DNA of 64,000 nucleotides from Rosenbergiella australiborealis (GTDB taxonomy: Bacteria > Pseudomonadota > Gammaproteobacteria > Enterobacterales > Enterobacteriaceae): contig NZ_JABBFO010000004.1 of NCBI RefSeq assembly GCF_018494035.1, positions 62,001 to 126,000 on the forward strand, in the 5' to 3' direction. The first letter of the stretch is position 1, and each line of letters begins with the position of its first letter. Of the stretch, positions 35,449-44,172 are shown piece by piece. A program made the translations under genes and the position numbers. The notes under the pieces are model-generated. The model did not search any database and had not been told where the DNA came from. It saw only the letters and a list, made by a program, of their open reading frames with translations.

Positions 35449-36681
35449 ATGGAACCCTTTACGACTGAACTTTTATCAGTAGAAGCCGCTCAAGCATTAC
35501 TGATACGTGATTGTCATCCGCTGGATGAGTCGATAACTCTCCCCATCAATGAAGCCCTCGGTCGTGTGACGGCTGAACCTATTGTCTCTCCTATCAACGT
35601 CCCTGGTTTTGATAATTCGGCGATGGATGGCTACGCCTTACGCCTTGCAGACAGTCAATTGCCGCAGCCTTTACCTATCGCAGGGCAATCCTTTGCGGGT
35701 AAACCTTATTCTGGTTCATTACCCGAAGGTCACGCTATTCACATTATGACGGGTGCCGCGATCCCACAAGGCTGTGATGCGGTCATCATGCAAGAATATA
35801 CGGTTAACGAAGCAGGTGGCATTAGACTGACGGCCGATGTCAAAGCCGGACAAAACATCCGTCGTGTCGGTGAAGATGTTCAGCAAGGCCAGTTAGTGCT
35901 TGAAGCCGGCGTGCGTCTTAGAGTTAAAGACCTACCACTTTTAGCCTCACTCGGTATTAGCCATATAAAAGTAAAACGTCAATTACGTGTCGCAATTTTT
36001 TCAACGGGTGACGAGTTAGTCTCACCAGGAACGCCTCTTGCGGCGGGTCAAATTTACGACACTAATCGTTTTGCTATTCATCTTATGTTGCAGCGGTTAG
36101 GGTGTCAGGTCATCGACCTTGAGATTATTCCTGATGATAAAGCTCAGCTAATAGCAGCATTTCAGCAGGCGAATCAGCAGGCAGATCTGGTGATCAGTAC
36201 GGGAGGCGTTTCAGTCGGAGCTGCTGACTATACAAAAGAGGTACTTACCGAATACGGGAATATTACTTTTTGGAAGTTAGCGATGAAACCCGGTAAGCCT
36301 TTCGCTTTCGGCCAATTACCTAACAGCTTATTTTGTGGCCTTCCCGGCAATCCGGTATCCGCTGTGGTGACCTTTTGTCAATTAGTCTATCCGATGATCC
36401 ATCGCCTGCAAGGCATTGATACGCTTCCGTTCATAACGCAGAGCGCAACGCTGAATGATCCCATTTATAGGCAGCCAGGACGGAGTGAATTTCAACGTGG
36501 TTTTTTCTTTTACCAGCAAGGTAAGCTATGCGTTACGGCTGACACAAAACAAGGTTCTCATATGTTTAGCACCTTTAGTCATGCCAATTGCTTTATTTGT
36601 ATTGAGCGAGAAAGAGGAACAATTGAACGAGGCGAATCGGTCACTGTACAGCCCTTCCCAGACTTTTTAGAGGGGGTATGA
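35449..36681 (+). CDS. moeA: Molybdopterin molybdenumtransferase MoeA
   Basis: Inserts molybdenum into adenylylated molybdopterin, the last general step of Moco synthesis. About 410 residues. Motifs: PGFDNSAMDGYALR, IMTGAAIPQGCDAVIMQE, GEDV, STGDELVSPG, IYDTNRF, STGGVSVGAADYTKEVL and FCGLPGNPVSA. ATG at 35449 (MEPFTTE) is preferred over 35446 because GGAG then lies five bases upstream. Overlaps moeB at the stop codon. Confidence 0.97.
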   Translation: MEPFTTELLSVEAAQALLIRDCHPLDESITLPINEALGRVTAEPIVSPINVPGFDNSAMDGYALRLADSQLPQPLPIAGQSFAGKPYSGSLPEGHAIHIMTGAAIPQGCDAVIMQEYTVNEAGGIRLTADVKAGQNIRRVGEDVQQGQLVLEAGVRLRVKDLPLLASLGISHIKVKRQLRVAIFSTGDELVSPGTPLAAGQIYDTNRFAIHLMLQRLGCQVIDLEIIPDDKAQLIAAFQQANQQADLVISTGGVSVGAADYTKEVLTEYGNITFWKLAMKPGKPFAFGQLPNSLFCGLPGNPVSAVVTFCQLVYPMIHRLQGIDTLPFITQSATLNDPIYRQPGRSEFQRGFFFYQQGKLCVTADTKQGSHMFSTFSHANCFICIERERGTIERGESVTVQPFPDFLEGV

Positions 36682-37445
36682 TGGCCTTTTCCGATAACGC
36701 ATTACTGCGCTATGATCGTCAAATTACGCTAAAAGACTTTGATATAGAGAAGCAGCAACGATTAGCCGATGCAAAAGTAATGATTATCGGGGTCGGTGGG
36801 TTAGGCTGTGCGGTTGCGACCTATTTGGCATCAAGTGGGGTTGGCCAACTCACGTTAGTCGATCCCGATACAGTCAGTCTTTCTAATTTACCCCGCCAGA
36901 TACTATTTAGTGAGAGCGATTGTGGAAAAGCAAAAGTGGATGTCGCACGCCAACAATTGGCTTTACGTAACAGCGCCTGTCAATATCTCACGCTACAAGC
37001 CTATGTCGATGATTCAATTATCTGGCAACAGAGATTTATCCAACAAGATATCATCATTGATTGCACTGATCACCTCCTGAGCCGACAACAGATTAATCGT
37101 CTTTGTTTTACGACGGCAATCCCCTTAATTTCAGCCGGTGCAATACGGATGGAAGGTTACGTGATGAGTTTTACCTGGCAACAGAATGAACCTTGTTATG
37201 AATGTTTGAGTCATTTGTTCGGTGAAAGCACAGGAAGTTGTGTTGAGAACGGAGTGATGGCCCCTCTAACAGGGGTCGTAGGCAGCTTACAAGCCATGGA
37301 AGCCTTACGCTATCTCACCAACTATGGCTGTCGAACACCAGGGCAATTCTTGCTTTATGATGCCATGAACTTTAGTTTCACTACCCTGAAGGTCAGGCAG
37401 AATCCAAACTGTAAGATTTGTGCCCAACCTCAGAGTAAAGACTGA
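36681..37445 (+). CDS. moeB: Molybdopterin-synthase adenylyltransferase MoeB
   Basis: E1-like enzyme that adenylates the C-terminal glycine of MoaD so it can receive sulfur. 254 residues. ATP-binding GVGGLGCAVATYLASSGVG, the DxxxxSNLxRQ motif (DPDTVSLSNLPRQ), and zinc cysteines CYEC and CKIC. ATG 36681 is favoured over 36678 by spacing to the GGGGG ribosome binding site. Coupled to moeA by overlapping stop and start; the substrate MoaD is encoded at 63638-63883. Confidence 0.97.
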   Translation: MAFSDNALLRYDRQITLKDFDIEKQQRLADAKVMIIGVGGLGCAVATYLASSGVGQLTLVDPDTVSLSNLPRQILFSESDCGKAKVDVARQQLALRNSACQYLTLQAYVDDSIIWQQRFIQQDIIIDCTDHLLSRQQINRLCFTTAIPLISAGAIRMEGYVMSFTWQQNEPCYECLSHLFGESTGSCVENGVMAPLTGVVGSLQAMEALRYLTNYGCRTPGQFLLYDAMNFSFTTLKVRQNPNCKICAQPQSKD

Positions 37446-37464
37446 CGTTAGGCACAGTCGGTAA

Positions 37465-39057
37465 TTAGTTTATACCTTGGGAATTTAAGTAATCTTCATA
37501 ATTACCGGTAAAGTCACTGACTTTTCCGGGTTTAATTTCTAAAACGCGTGTCGCCAAAGAGCTTACAAACTCACGGTCATGCGAAACAAAGATCAGTGTC
37601 CCTTCAAACATCTCTAAAGCCATATTGAGCGATTCAATAGACTCCATATCCAAGTGGTTAGTCGGCTCATCCATAATTAAAATGTTAGGCCTTTGCATCA
37701 TCAATTTACCAAAAAGCATCCGCCCTTTTTCTCCCCCGGAGAGAACTTTTGCTGGTTTTTTAATGTCATCTTGGCTAAATAACAATCGTCCTAGAATACT
37801 TCTTACCGCTTGTTCATCATCACCGGATTGCTTCCATTGGCTCATCCAGTCAAATACCGTTAAATCATTGGCGAATTCATATTCATGATCCTGAGCATAA
37901 TAACCGATGGCTGCATTTTCAGACCATTTAACGCTACCACTCTCAGGTGTTAATTCGCCAACCAAGGTTTTTAATAAGGTTGTTTTACCGATACCGTTAG
38001 CACCGATAATCGCTAATTTTTCACCGACTTCTAAAAGAAGGCTTAATTTAGAAAATAGCGGACCATTATCAAAACCCTTAGTCAGAGCTTCAACTTCTAA
38101 CGCATTACGAAATAGTTTTTTATCTTGTTCAAAACGTATAAAAGGATTTTGTCGACTCGATGCTTTGACTTCATCAAGTTTAATTTTATCGATCTGTTTA
38201 GCACGCGAGGTCGCCTGACGAGATTTAGAGGCATTCGCACTAAAACGACTGACGAAAGATTGTAATTCAGCAATTTGCGCTTTCTTCTTAGCATTATCTG
38301 AAAGTAGCCGTTCTCTCGACTGCGTAGCCGCAGTCATGTACTCATCATAATTACCCGGATAGACGCGGATTTCACCATAATCTAAATCGGCCATGTGTGT
38401 ACATACCATATTTAAGAAATGGCGGTCATGCGAAATAATAACCATCGTACTATCGCGATCATTCAGCGTTTGTTCTAACCAGCGAATAGTATCGATATCA
38501 AGGTTGTTCGTTGGCTCATCAAGTAACAAAATGTCAGGATTAGAAAATAGCGCTTGTGCAAGTAATACACGTAATTTCCAACCCGGTGCTACTTCACTCA
38601 TCGGCCCATAATGTAGGCCAACATCAATGCCTACACCCAGTAACAATTCGCCGGCACGTGCTTCGGCGCTGTAACCATCCATTTCGCCGTACAAAACCTC
38701 AAGATCTGCGACCTTATACCCTTCTTCTTCACTCATTTCAGGTAACGCGTAGATACGGTCTCTTTCTTGTTTTATTTGCCACAATTCATCGTGGCCCATG
38801 ATGACAGTATCTAACACGCTGAACGCTTCAAAGGCGAATTGATCTTGGCGTAGCTTACCAATACGCTCATTAGTCTCTAACGCAACATTACCCGCCGTAG
38901 GTTGTAAATCACGTCCCAAAATTTTCATAAAGGTCGACTTACCGCTACCATTCGCGCCAATTAAGCCGTAGCGATTACCACCGCCAAATTTCACAGAAAT
39001 ATTTTCAAATAGTGGTTTACTACCAAATTGCATGGTTACGTTATTGGTTACTAACAC
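37465..39057 (-). CDS. ybiT: ABC-F ATPase YbiT
   Basis: Cytoplasmic ABC-F protein of the ribosome-associated class; in E. coli YbiT is thought to act on translating ribosomes. 530 residues, the E. coli length. Two ABC domains with Walker [10 protein letters not shown] and GANGIGKTT, linked by a charged helical arm ([21 protein letters not shown] begins it), signatures [10 protein letters not shown] and LSGGEKGRM, and no membrane domain. GTG start at 39057 ([12 protein letters not shown]). Confidence 0.95.
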   Translation of the reverse strand: MLVTNNVTMQFGSKPLFENISVKFGGGNRYGLIGANGSGKSTFMKILGRDLQPTAGNVALETNERIGKLRQDQFAFEAFSVLDTVIMGHDELWQIKQERDRIYALPEMSEEEGYKVADLEVLYGEMDGYSAEARAGELLLGVGIDVGLHYGPMSEVAPGWKLRVLLAQALFSNPDILLLDEPTNNLDIDTIRWLEQTLNDRDSTMVIISHDRHFLNMVCTHMADLDYGEIRVYPGNYDEYMTAATQSRERLLSDNAKKKAQIAELQSFVSRFSANASKSRQATSRAKQIDKIKLDEVKASSRQNPFIRFEQDKKLFRNALEVEALTKGFDNGPLFSKLSLLLEVGEKLAIIGANGIGKTTLLKTLVGELTPESGSVKWSENAAIGYYAQDHEYEFANDLTVFDWMSQWKQSGDDEQAVRSILGRLLFSQDDIKKPAKVLSGGEKGRMLFGKLMMQRPNILIMDEPTNHLDMESIESLNMALEMFEGTLIFVSHDREFVSSLATRVLEIKPGKVSDFTGNYEDYLNSQGIN

Positions 39058-39197
39058 GGTTAAGCCTTTTAATTAATGGGGTTTTGTACTGATAGAGAAT
39101 GATTTGACGAAAGTTGTTTCTGTCGGATCACATCACAAGGTGAAATATTATAACTCATCTAGGGCAATTCTTTGTACAGCGCAAAAGGAAAAGTAAT

Positions 39198-39227
39198 AAA
39201 AAAAAACCAGCAAACGCTGGTTTTTTT
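39198..39227. terminator. Intrinsic terminator downstream of the H-NS family gene
   Basis: A run, CCAGC (39207-39211), loop AAAC, GCTGG (39216-39220), T run. On the minus strand it gives a strong U tract and ends the transcript entering from 39242; it also isolates ybiT. Confidence 0.9.
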
Positions 39228-39241
39228 AAGAGCAGTCAACC

Positions 39242-39640
39242 CTAGATTAAAAAGCTATCTAATGATTTACCTTCATCAAGCGCTTTTTTGATTGCAGCAG
39301 GTGTACGACCTTGACCTGTCCACGATTTTTTCTCGCCATTCTCATCAGTATAAGCATATTTAGCTGGACGAGGCGCGCGCTTGGTGCGTTTTTTACCTGT
39401 TTCGGTTGCCCCTAATAATTCGCTCGGGTCAATACCTTCAGCGGCTAATAATTCACGGTATTTAGAGAGCTTTTCTGCTTTCTCGCGGTTTAATGCTTCT
39501 TCAGCTTCAATTTCTTCACGACGTTCTGTGACAACGGTCGTTAATTTTTCTAAAATTTCTTCTAAATCTGTTAACTCAACTTCACGAGCTTGAGCACGTA
39601 GTGTACGGATATTGTTCAGTAATTTAAAAATGTCGCTCAT
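39242..39640 (-). CDS. H-NS/StpA family nucleoid protein
   Basis: Histone-like protein that binds and silences AT-rich DNA. 132 residues. N-terminal oligomerisation region [20 protein letters not shown], a long charged helix (about 20-65), linker [18 protein letters not shown], and the C-terminal DNA-binding motif [15 protein letters not shown] with the core QGR. It ends GKSLDSFLI like StpA, while the N-terminus resembles H-NS, so I cannot assign hns or stpA. The hns gene of E. coli lies near galU and stpA elsewhere; this position between mntR and ybiT is unusual. Ribosome binding site AAAGGGA. Confidence 0.93.
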   Translation of the reverse strand: MSDIFKLLNNIRTLRAQAREVELTDLEEILEKLTTVVTERREEIEAEEALNREKAEKLSKYRELLAAEGIDPSELLGATETGKKRTKRAPRPAKYAYTDENGEKKSWTGQGRTPAAIKKALDEGKSLDSFLI

Positions 39641-40098
39641 TATTTTTCCCTTTCTATAATTTTAAAATTTTCTATATAGGTAAGATTACCCAATTTATTT
39701 AAGAAAATAAATAGCAATTTTTAAAAAAGTAATTTTAGAATAATTCCTTGCTTATAGTAAGGATTGCTGACGAATTCATTACAAATCCATTACTTTGGGC
39801 CTTAAAGCATTAAAAGGTATTAATAAGACACAACAATTTCATTTATTAAATGAAAGAACCAGTTTCAGAAAAGTCTGGTACTGATTCCATTCTCTATTTG
39901 TGATTTGGCTATTCTCTTATTGTGTAACGAAGATAGCATTAATTAACACATGCTCAGTTATAACGAATTAGAATCTAATATAAATTTTGATAATGAAAGA
40001 ATGATAATGTCTACTTATGTTAAAAAAATAATTAATTAAAGGTAGCTATAACAGCACTAACTATAAGGTTATCAGTTGTGAAATGCGCTTAAAAAAAG
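39641..40098. other. AT-rich region upstream of the H-NS family gene
   Basis: 458 bp between mntR and the H-NS family gene, visibly very AT-rich, with A and T tracts throughout (for example 39660-39740 and 40008-40045). It must carry the promoter of the 39242-39640 gene and looks like the kind of DNA H-NS binds, so autorepression is likely. No coding frame is credible; the 17-codon ATG frame at 39850 lacks a ribosome binding site. Confidence 0.6.
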
Positions 40099-40554
40099 TC
40101 ATTTTTTATTAATAAGTTTTTTAAATACTGCAAGTGTCTCATCGCTAACATGATGCTCGATACCTTCTGCATCACAATGTGCAACTTCCGGTGAAATGCC
40201 TAGACTTAATAAAAACTCTTCAACGATAGCGTGGCGTTCTCGGCTTTGCTGGGCAAGACTTTCCCCTTCCTGTGTCAGAAATACTCCACGGTAGGGAATT
40301 TGCTGAATTAATCCTGCCGCTGCTAACCGTTTGAGCATTTTTGCAACAGTAGGTTGAGAAACCCCCAAACGCGCTGCCATATCGACTTGTCGTACTTCAC
40401 CAAACTGATGAATTAAATCTGAGATTAATTCAAGATAGTCGTCGATTAATTCACGTCGATGGGCTTCTCGGACCTGTTTAAAACCTTCTACATGATCTTC
40501 AAGATCTTTTATCGGACCAATCGTTGATTTTACACGAGCATTTGGGTGATTCAT
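40099..40554 (-). CDS. mntR: Manganese-responsive transcriptional regulator MntR
   Basis: DtxR-family repressor that binds DNA when loaded with Mn(II). 151 residues. N-terminal winged helix with [29 protein letters not shown]; metal-binding and dimerisation part [36 protein letters not shown], including the His-His of EHHVS. Divergent from the mntS-like gene, with an MntR-type palindrome between them. AAGGAA ribosome binding site. Confidence 0.97.
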   Translation of the reverse strand: MNHPNARVKSTIGPIKDLEDHVEGFKQVREAHRRELIDDYLELISDLIHQFGEVRQVDMAARLGVSQPTVAKMLKRLAAAGLIQQIPYRGVFLTQEGESLAQQSRERHAIVEEFLLSLGISPEVAHCDAEGIEHHVSDETLAVFKKLINKK

Positions 40555-40650
40555 TGGTGTTCCTTACTGAAGGTCAATGTCGAACGTGGCCACTATCTTA
40601 AACGAGATGAAGTCAAGCTCAACCCTTTTTCTCTACATAGCATTAGCTAA

Positions 40651-40674
40651 AAAGTATAGCCTGTGCTATAAAAA
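40651..40674 (+). promoter_or_regulatory. MntR box in the mntR-mntS intergenic region
   Basis: Perfect palindrome TATAGC-CTGT-GCTATA at 40655-40670, flanked by A-rich sequence on both sides. The core ATAGC-N4-GCTAT is the one known for E. coli MntR operators (ATAGC and GCTAT half-sites separated by four bases). It lies 52 bases before the mntS ATG and between the divergent mntR and mntS, where MntR repression is expected. Confidence 0.75.
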
Positions 40675-40721
40675 AGACAGGAGCATTCGTTCATCGTTTT
40701 ATGTCACTGAGGGGAGTCGCC

Positions 40722-40868
40722 ATGAATAGTAAAGAGACGTCACTGCAAACACCCCATCGAACCACATCTTCGATATTATCCCGACAATTTTTCGATTTTG
40801 CTTGTTCAAGTCCGTTCCAACTACGTTTACTATTTTTCAAGCGACTTGGACAATTTTTTGTTAGATAA
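40722..40868 (+). CDS. mntS: MntS-like small manganese-homeostasis protein
   Basis: 48 residues, too short for most gene finders. The segment SSPFQLRLLFFKRL (29-42) resembles HSPFKVRLMLLSML of E. coli MntS, a 42-residue protein made under low manganese that raises intracellular manganese. A good ribosome binding site GGGGAG lies five bases before the ATG. Position and orientation, divergent from mntR with an MntR box upstream, match E. coli. Its TAA overlaps the A run of the terminator shared with ompX. The first 20 residues have no E. coli counterpart. The assignment is by short motif plus context. Confidence 0.75.
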   Translation: MNSKETSLQTPHRTTSSILSRQFFDFACSSPFQLRLLFFKRLGQFFVR

Positions 40869-40897
40869 AAAAAAACGACCCATATGGGTCGTTTTTT
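40867..40897. terminator. Bidirectional terminator between mntS and ompX
   Basis: A perfectly palindromic 28-bp element centred at 40883: A run, CGACCC, ATAT, GGGTCG, T run. It terminates mntS on the plus strand and ompX on the minus strand. Confidence 0.93.
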
Positions 40898-40909
40898 AGA
40901 TGGGTACAA

Positions 40910-41437
40910 TTAGAAGCTGTAACCAACACCTGCGATCCAGGTACCAACGTCAACGTTACGGATACGGCTTTGCTCGTAACCAACGTCAAGTGCAACGTTT
41001 TCCCAAGGATTGAATTGCAGACCAGCACCGTAAGCAACGCCAACATCGCTGTTGCTTTTGCTATTGTAGCCCGCAGCACCGTGACCTTCGGCGTTGTTTT
41101 GAACGCGTCCGATACCGATACCCACTACACCGTAGATGCTTGCCCAGTCGTTAAGACGGTATGCTGGACCTGCAGTGATACCGTAGTATTGACCTTTACG
41201 ATAGTCGTTAACATCTCTGTTAGCGTCTTTTTCAGTGTAAGTGAATGAAGTGATCCAACCTAATGGGTTTGACTCATCTTCGTAGCGATACTTTAAGTTG
41301 AAACCGTTAGCTTTGTTTAAAACACCTTGGTAATCGCTTTGTGCGTAACCACCAGTAACGGTGCTTTTAGCCATTGCAGAACCTGCAGAAACGGCGAGTA
41401 AACAAGCTAAAGCTGAAAGACATGCAATTTTTTTCAT
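40910..41437 (-). CDS. ompX: Outer membrane protein X
   Basis: Small eight-stranded outer-membrane beta-barrel of the Ail/OmpX family. 175 residues. Signal peptide MKKIACLSALACLLAVSAGSAMA; strands include STVTGGYAQSD, FNLKYRYED, GWITSFTYTEKD, QYYGITAGPAYRLNDWASIYGVVGIG, YGAGLQFNPWENVALDVGYEQSRI and the terminal WIAGVGYSF with C-terminal Phe. Divergent from rhtA across a 286-bp AT-rich region that holds its promoter. Confidence 0.97.
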   Translation of the reverse strand: MKKIACLSALACLLAVSAGSAMAKSTVTGGYAQSDYQGVLNKANGFNLKYRYEDESNPLGWITSFTYTEKDANRDVNDYRKGQYYGITAGPAYRLNDWASIYGVVGIGIGRVQNNAEGHGAAGYNSKSNSDVGVAYGAGLQFNPWENVALDVGYEQSRIRNVDVGTWIAGVGYSF

Positions 41438-41723
41438 AATAACCTCAATGTGAAATTACTTTTATTTTTACTGACAACAGTTGAAATATAACAAAAAAAA
41501 GTAAGAAACTCTGCCCGAATTTTGTTGTCCAACCCCGTGCAACATGTAACATAACGTGTACAAACCACCTTATCTATATGATTATTATAGATAAAATAGT
41601 AAAAAAACACCGCGTATTTTTTTTATAAAATAATAAATCTTTAAGCATATTCTGAATCTCTGTAGCTATTTCTTCACGTTTCAATACAATTCGTCTTTAT
41701 CATTCCACCATTAAGAGCTATCC

Positions 41724-42641
41724 ATGGGCAATCAACATAAAGGATCTGCATCGGTATTTTATCCCATCGGACTCCTACTCATTGCGATGTTTACGCTGCA
41801 AGGAGCCGCCTCATTAGCAAAGTCACTCTTTAGCGAAGTCGGCGCACCGGGTGTTGCAGCGTTAAGATTAGGCTTATCGACCATTATGCTGTGGGTAATG
41901 TTTAAACCTTGGCGACTACACTTTTCTGCTGAACAGCGTCGACCATTAGTCTTTTATGGACTGGCTTTAGGTGGCATGAATTTTCTTTTTTATATGGCAC
42001 TCAAAACTATTCCCTTAGGGATCGGGGTCGCATTGGAATTTATTGGGCCTTTAACACTCGCGCTCGCGAATTCGCGTAAAGTCACCGATTTCGTTTGGAT
42101 TATCATCGCTGTCAGCGGGTTATGGTTATTGCTTCCTGTACACGGTGGGTCAAACAATATCGACCCCTTAGGGGCGTTCTTCGCGTTAGCCGCCGGGGCA
42201 TGCTGGGCAATCTACATTATCTTTGGACAAAAAGCGGGTGCAGAACATGGTGCAGCAACGGTTGCCGTCGGGTCGCTCGTTGCATCAATCGTTTTTGTCC
42301 CAACCGGCTTAGCCATGGCTGCCCCAGGGATCTGGCATTGGTCTATTCTACCTGTCGGTTTACTGGTGGCTTTACTCTCAAACGCTATTCCTTATTCACT
42401 TGAGATGATGGCATTAACCCGCGTCCCCGCGAGAGTTTTTGGGACACTGATGAGTATGGAACCGGCTGTTGCGGCATTCTCCGGTTTTCTCTTTCTCCAT
42501 GAGCATCTTTCCCCCGTCCAACTTTTAGGGTTGTTCGCTATCATTTTAGCTTCTGCAGGATCGGCATTGACGATGAAGCCGAAACAACCTCGAATTAAAC
42601 GCATTAAGATTAAGAAAAAAAATCGTTCTCATTCGGGTTAA
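41724..42641 (+). CDS. rhtA: Threonine/homoserine exporter RhtA
   Basis: Ten-helix EamA/DMT inner-membrane exporter of threonine and homoserine. 305 residues against 295 in E. coli. Two EamA repeats; motifs LQGAASLAKSLFSEVGAPGVAALRLGLS, PLGIGVALEFIGPL, AGACWAIYIIFGQKAGAEHGAATVAVGSL and FGTLMSMEPAVAA. The C-terminal tail is very basic (KPKQPRIKRIKIKKKNR). Upstream of dps, the E. coli order ompX-rhtA-dps being kept. Confidence 0.95.
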   Translation: MGNQHKGSASVFYPIGLLLIAMFTLQGAASLAKSLFSEVGAPGVAALRLGLSTIMLWVMFKPWRLHFSAEQRRPLVFYGLALGGMNFLFYMALKTIPLGIGVALEFIGPLTLALANSRKVTDFVWIIIAVSGLWLLLPVHGGSNNIDPLGAFFALAAGACWAIYIIFGQKAGAEHGAATVAVGSLVASIVFVPTGLAMAAPGIWHWSILPVGLLVALLSNAIPYSLEMMALTRVPARVFGTLMSMEPAVAAFSGFLFLHEHLSPVQLLGLFAIILASAGSALTMKPKQPRIKRIKIKKKNRSHSG

Positions 42642-42695
42642 AGATTTCAGTCTATATAACTAATAGGCCATGCCTTAATGCAGATTGCTAAAGCC

Positions 42696-42713
42696 CTGCT
42701 ATACTGATAGCAG
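42696..42713 (+). promoter_or_regulatory. Sigma-S type promoter of dps with overlapping inverted repeat
   Basis: CTATACT at 42699-42705 is the exact stationary-phase -10 consensus. The predicted start near 42712 leaves a leader of about 39 bases to the dps ATG. The element sits in a perfect inverted repeat CTGCTAT-ACTG-ATAGCAG (42696-42713). E. coli dps is controlled by RpoS, by OxyR/IHF and also by MntR. Confidence 0.6.
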
Positions 42714-42750
42714 ATGATTTAATTAGATGCATAACAAGAAGGAATTTTTC

Positions 42751-43254
42751 ATGAGTACTGCAAAACTTGTTAAAACCAATAACGCCGATCTCCTTTATAC
42801 TCGCAACGACGTTTCTGACGAAGATAAAACGGCCACGATTCAGTTACTGAACAAAATTGTCGTTGAACTGATCGATCTATCACTGATCACTAAACAAGCA
42901 CACTGGAATATGCGTGGCGCGAACTTCATCGGTGTTCACGAAATGTTGGATGGTTTCCGTACCGCTATCACCGAACATCAGGATAATGTGGCAGAACGTG
43001 CAGTACAATTAGGTGGTGTTGCGTTAGGTACCACACAAGTTGTGAACGACAAAACCCCATTAAAAAGCTACCCACTCAATATTCATACCGTTCAAGATCA
43101 TCTTCATGCACTGGCTGAACGCTATGCGATCGTCGCCAATGATGTCCGTAAAGCCATCACTGATGTGAATGACGAAGATACTGCTGATATCTTTACTGCT
43201 GCATCACGTGATTTAGATAAATTCTTATGGTTTATCGAAGCTAACATCGCATAA
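42751..43254 (+). CDS. dps: DNA-binding ferritin-like protein Dps
   Basis: Dodecameric starvation protein that coats DNA and oxidises Fe(II) with peroxide. 167 residues from ATG 42751 ([16 protein letters not shown]) after AGAAGGAA; the upstream in-frame ATG at 42727 is not used in the family. Ferroxidase residues H51, H63, D67, D78 and E82 are all present. The DNA-binding N-terminal tail has K5 and K8. Confidence 0.97.
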   Translation: MSTAKLVKTNNADLLYTRNDVSDEDKTATIQLLNKIVVELIDLSLITKQAHWNMRGANFIGVHEMLDGFRTAITEHQDNVAERAVQLGGVALGTTQVVNDKTPLKSYPLNIHTVQDHLHALAERYAIVANDVRKAITDVNDEDTADIFTAASRDLDKFLWFIEANIA

Positions 43255-43263
43255 TGAAAGACC

Positions 43264-43285
43264 GAAGCCAGCTTATGCTGGCTTC
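43264..43285. terminator. Hairpin between convergent dps and rlmF
   Basis: GAAGCCAGC (43264-43272), loop TTAT, GCTGGCTTC (43277-43285). The loop contains the rlmF stop codon (43273-43275). The T tract is weak on both strands. Confidence 0.65.
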
Positions 43286-44172
43286 ATTAATACCTTTCTC
43301 TGCTGCTTATTATAAAAGCTCCACACCAGCAAACGACTCTTCTTATTCCCCTGTCCCATCTCTATCTGTCTAATGACTGGAATACCTTGCCGTTTTAATT
43401 CCTTTTTAAGAGGCTCTAAATTCTGCTGCTTAGCCACTAACGTAGTGAACCATAAGACTTGATGGTGAAAAGAGACACTCTCTTCAATCATTGTAGTAAT
43501 AAAGCCCGTCTCGCCCCCCTCACACCAAAGCTCATGGTGGCGACCAGCAAAATTAAGTTGATGTGTGTTGAGACCTAATTGGGTATTTTTTCGTGCTGTT
43601 CCTTGTGCAGCTGAGTTAGCCGAGTCGTGGAACGGAGGATTACACATCGTCGCATGATAAAATTCGTTAGGTTGGATAATTCCCTCAAAAATTTTACCGG
43701 GCTGCTTTTGCCGACGTAACCGAATCGACCTGTTTAAATGTGGGTTTGCGGCAATGATATTTTGCGCAGCACGAATCGATTCCGCTTGCGTATCGCTTCC
43801 GGTAAAACGCCAACCATATTCCGCATGCCCCAGTAGCGGATAAATACAGTTTGCTCCACAACCAATATCCAGAATACTCATTTGTGGTCCGGTATAGGCC
43901 ACATTATCCTCAGCTAAACAATCGGCTAAGTGATGAATATAATCTGCCCTACCTGGGATAGGTGGACAAAGATGATCATCAGCAAGCTCCCAGCGAAGCT
44001 GATACCAATAATAAAGCAACGCCTTGTTCAGGAGTTTCACGGCCTGCGGTTGACTAAAATCGAGGCTGAGCTTCCCAGTCGGCGTAAAGATTGACCACTG
44101 TTCTAATTGGGGTTCTACTTTAAATAGGGCAGCTAAGTCGTAGTGGCCTTGATAACGATTTCGAGGGTGCAT
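43273..44172 (-). CDS. rlmF: 23S rRNA (adenine-1618-N6)-methyltransferase RlmF
   Basis: SAM-dependent methyltransferase for A1618 of 23S rRNA. About 299 residues from ATG 44172 (MHPRNRYQGHYDLAALF), whose TAATG overlaps the ybiB stop and has AAGG upstream. An alternative ATG at 44196 adds eight residues and would match the E. coli length. SAM site SILDIGCGANCIYPLLG, catalytic NPPF in MCNPPFHDSANSA, and WCEGGETGFITTMIEESV. The stop codon lies in the loop of a terminator-like hairpin. Confidence 0.95.
   Translation of the reverse strand: MHPRNRYQGHYDLAALFKVEPQLEQWSIFTPTGKLSLDFSQPQAVKLLNKALLYYWYQLRWELADDHLCPPIPGRADYIHHLADCLAEDNVAYTGPQMSILDIGCGANCIYPLLGHAEYGWRFTGSDTQAESIRAAQNIIAANPHLNRSIRLRRQKQPGKIFEGIIQPNEFYHATMCNPPFHDSANSAAQGTARKNTQLGLNTHQLNFAGRHHELWCEGGETGFITTMIEESVSFHHQVLWFTTLVAKQQNLEPLKKELKRQGIPVIRQIEMGQGNKKSRLLVWSFYNKQQRKVLMKPA

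Noticed and set aside
37907-38218. 103-codon plus-strand frame opposite ybiT
   Set aside because: Shadow of the conserved ABC-F linker and second ATPase domain.
39850-39903. 17-codon frame starting ATGAAAGAACC in the AT-rich region upstream of the H-NS family gene
   Set aside because: No ribosome binding site, no similarity recognised, and expected by chance.
39641-40098. AT-rich tract as a replication origin or horizontally acquired island
   Set aside because: No DnaA-box cluster or origin genes nearby, and flanked by native core genes; an H-NS-type promoter region explains it better.
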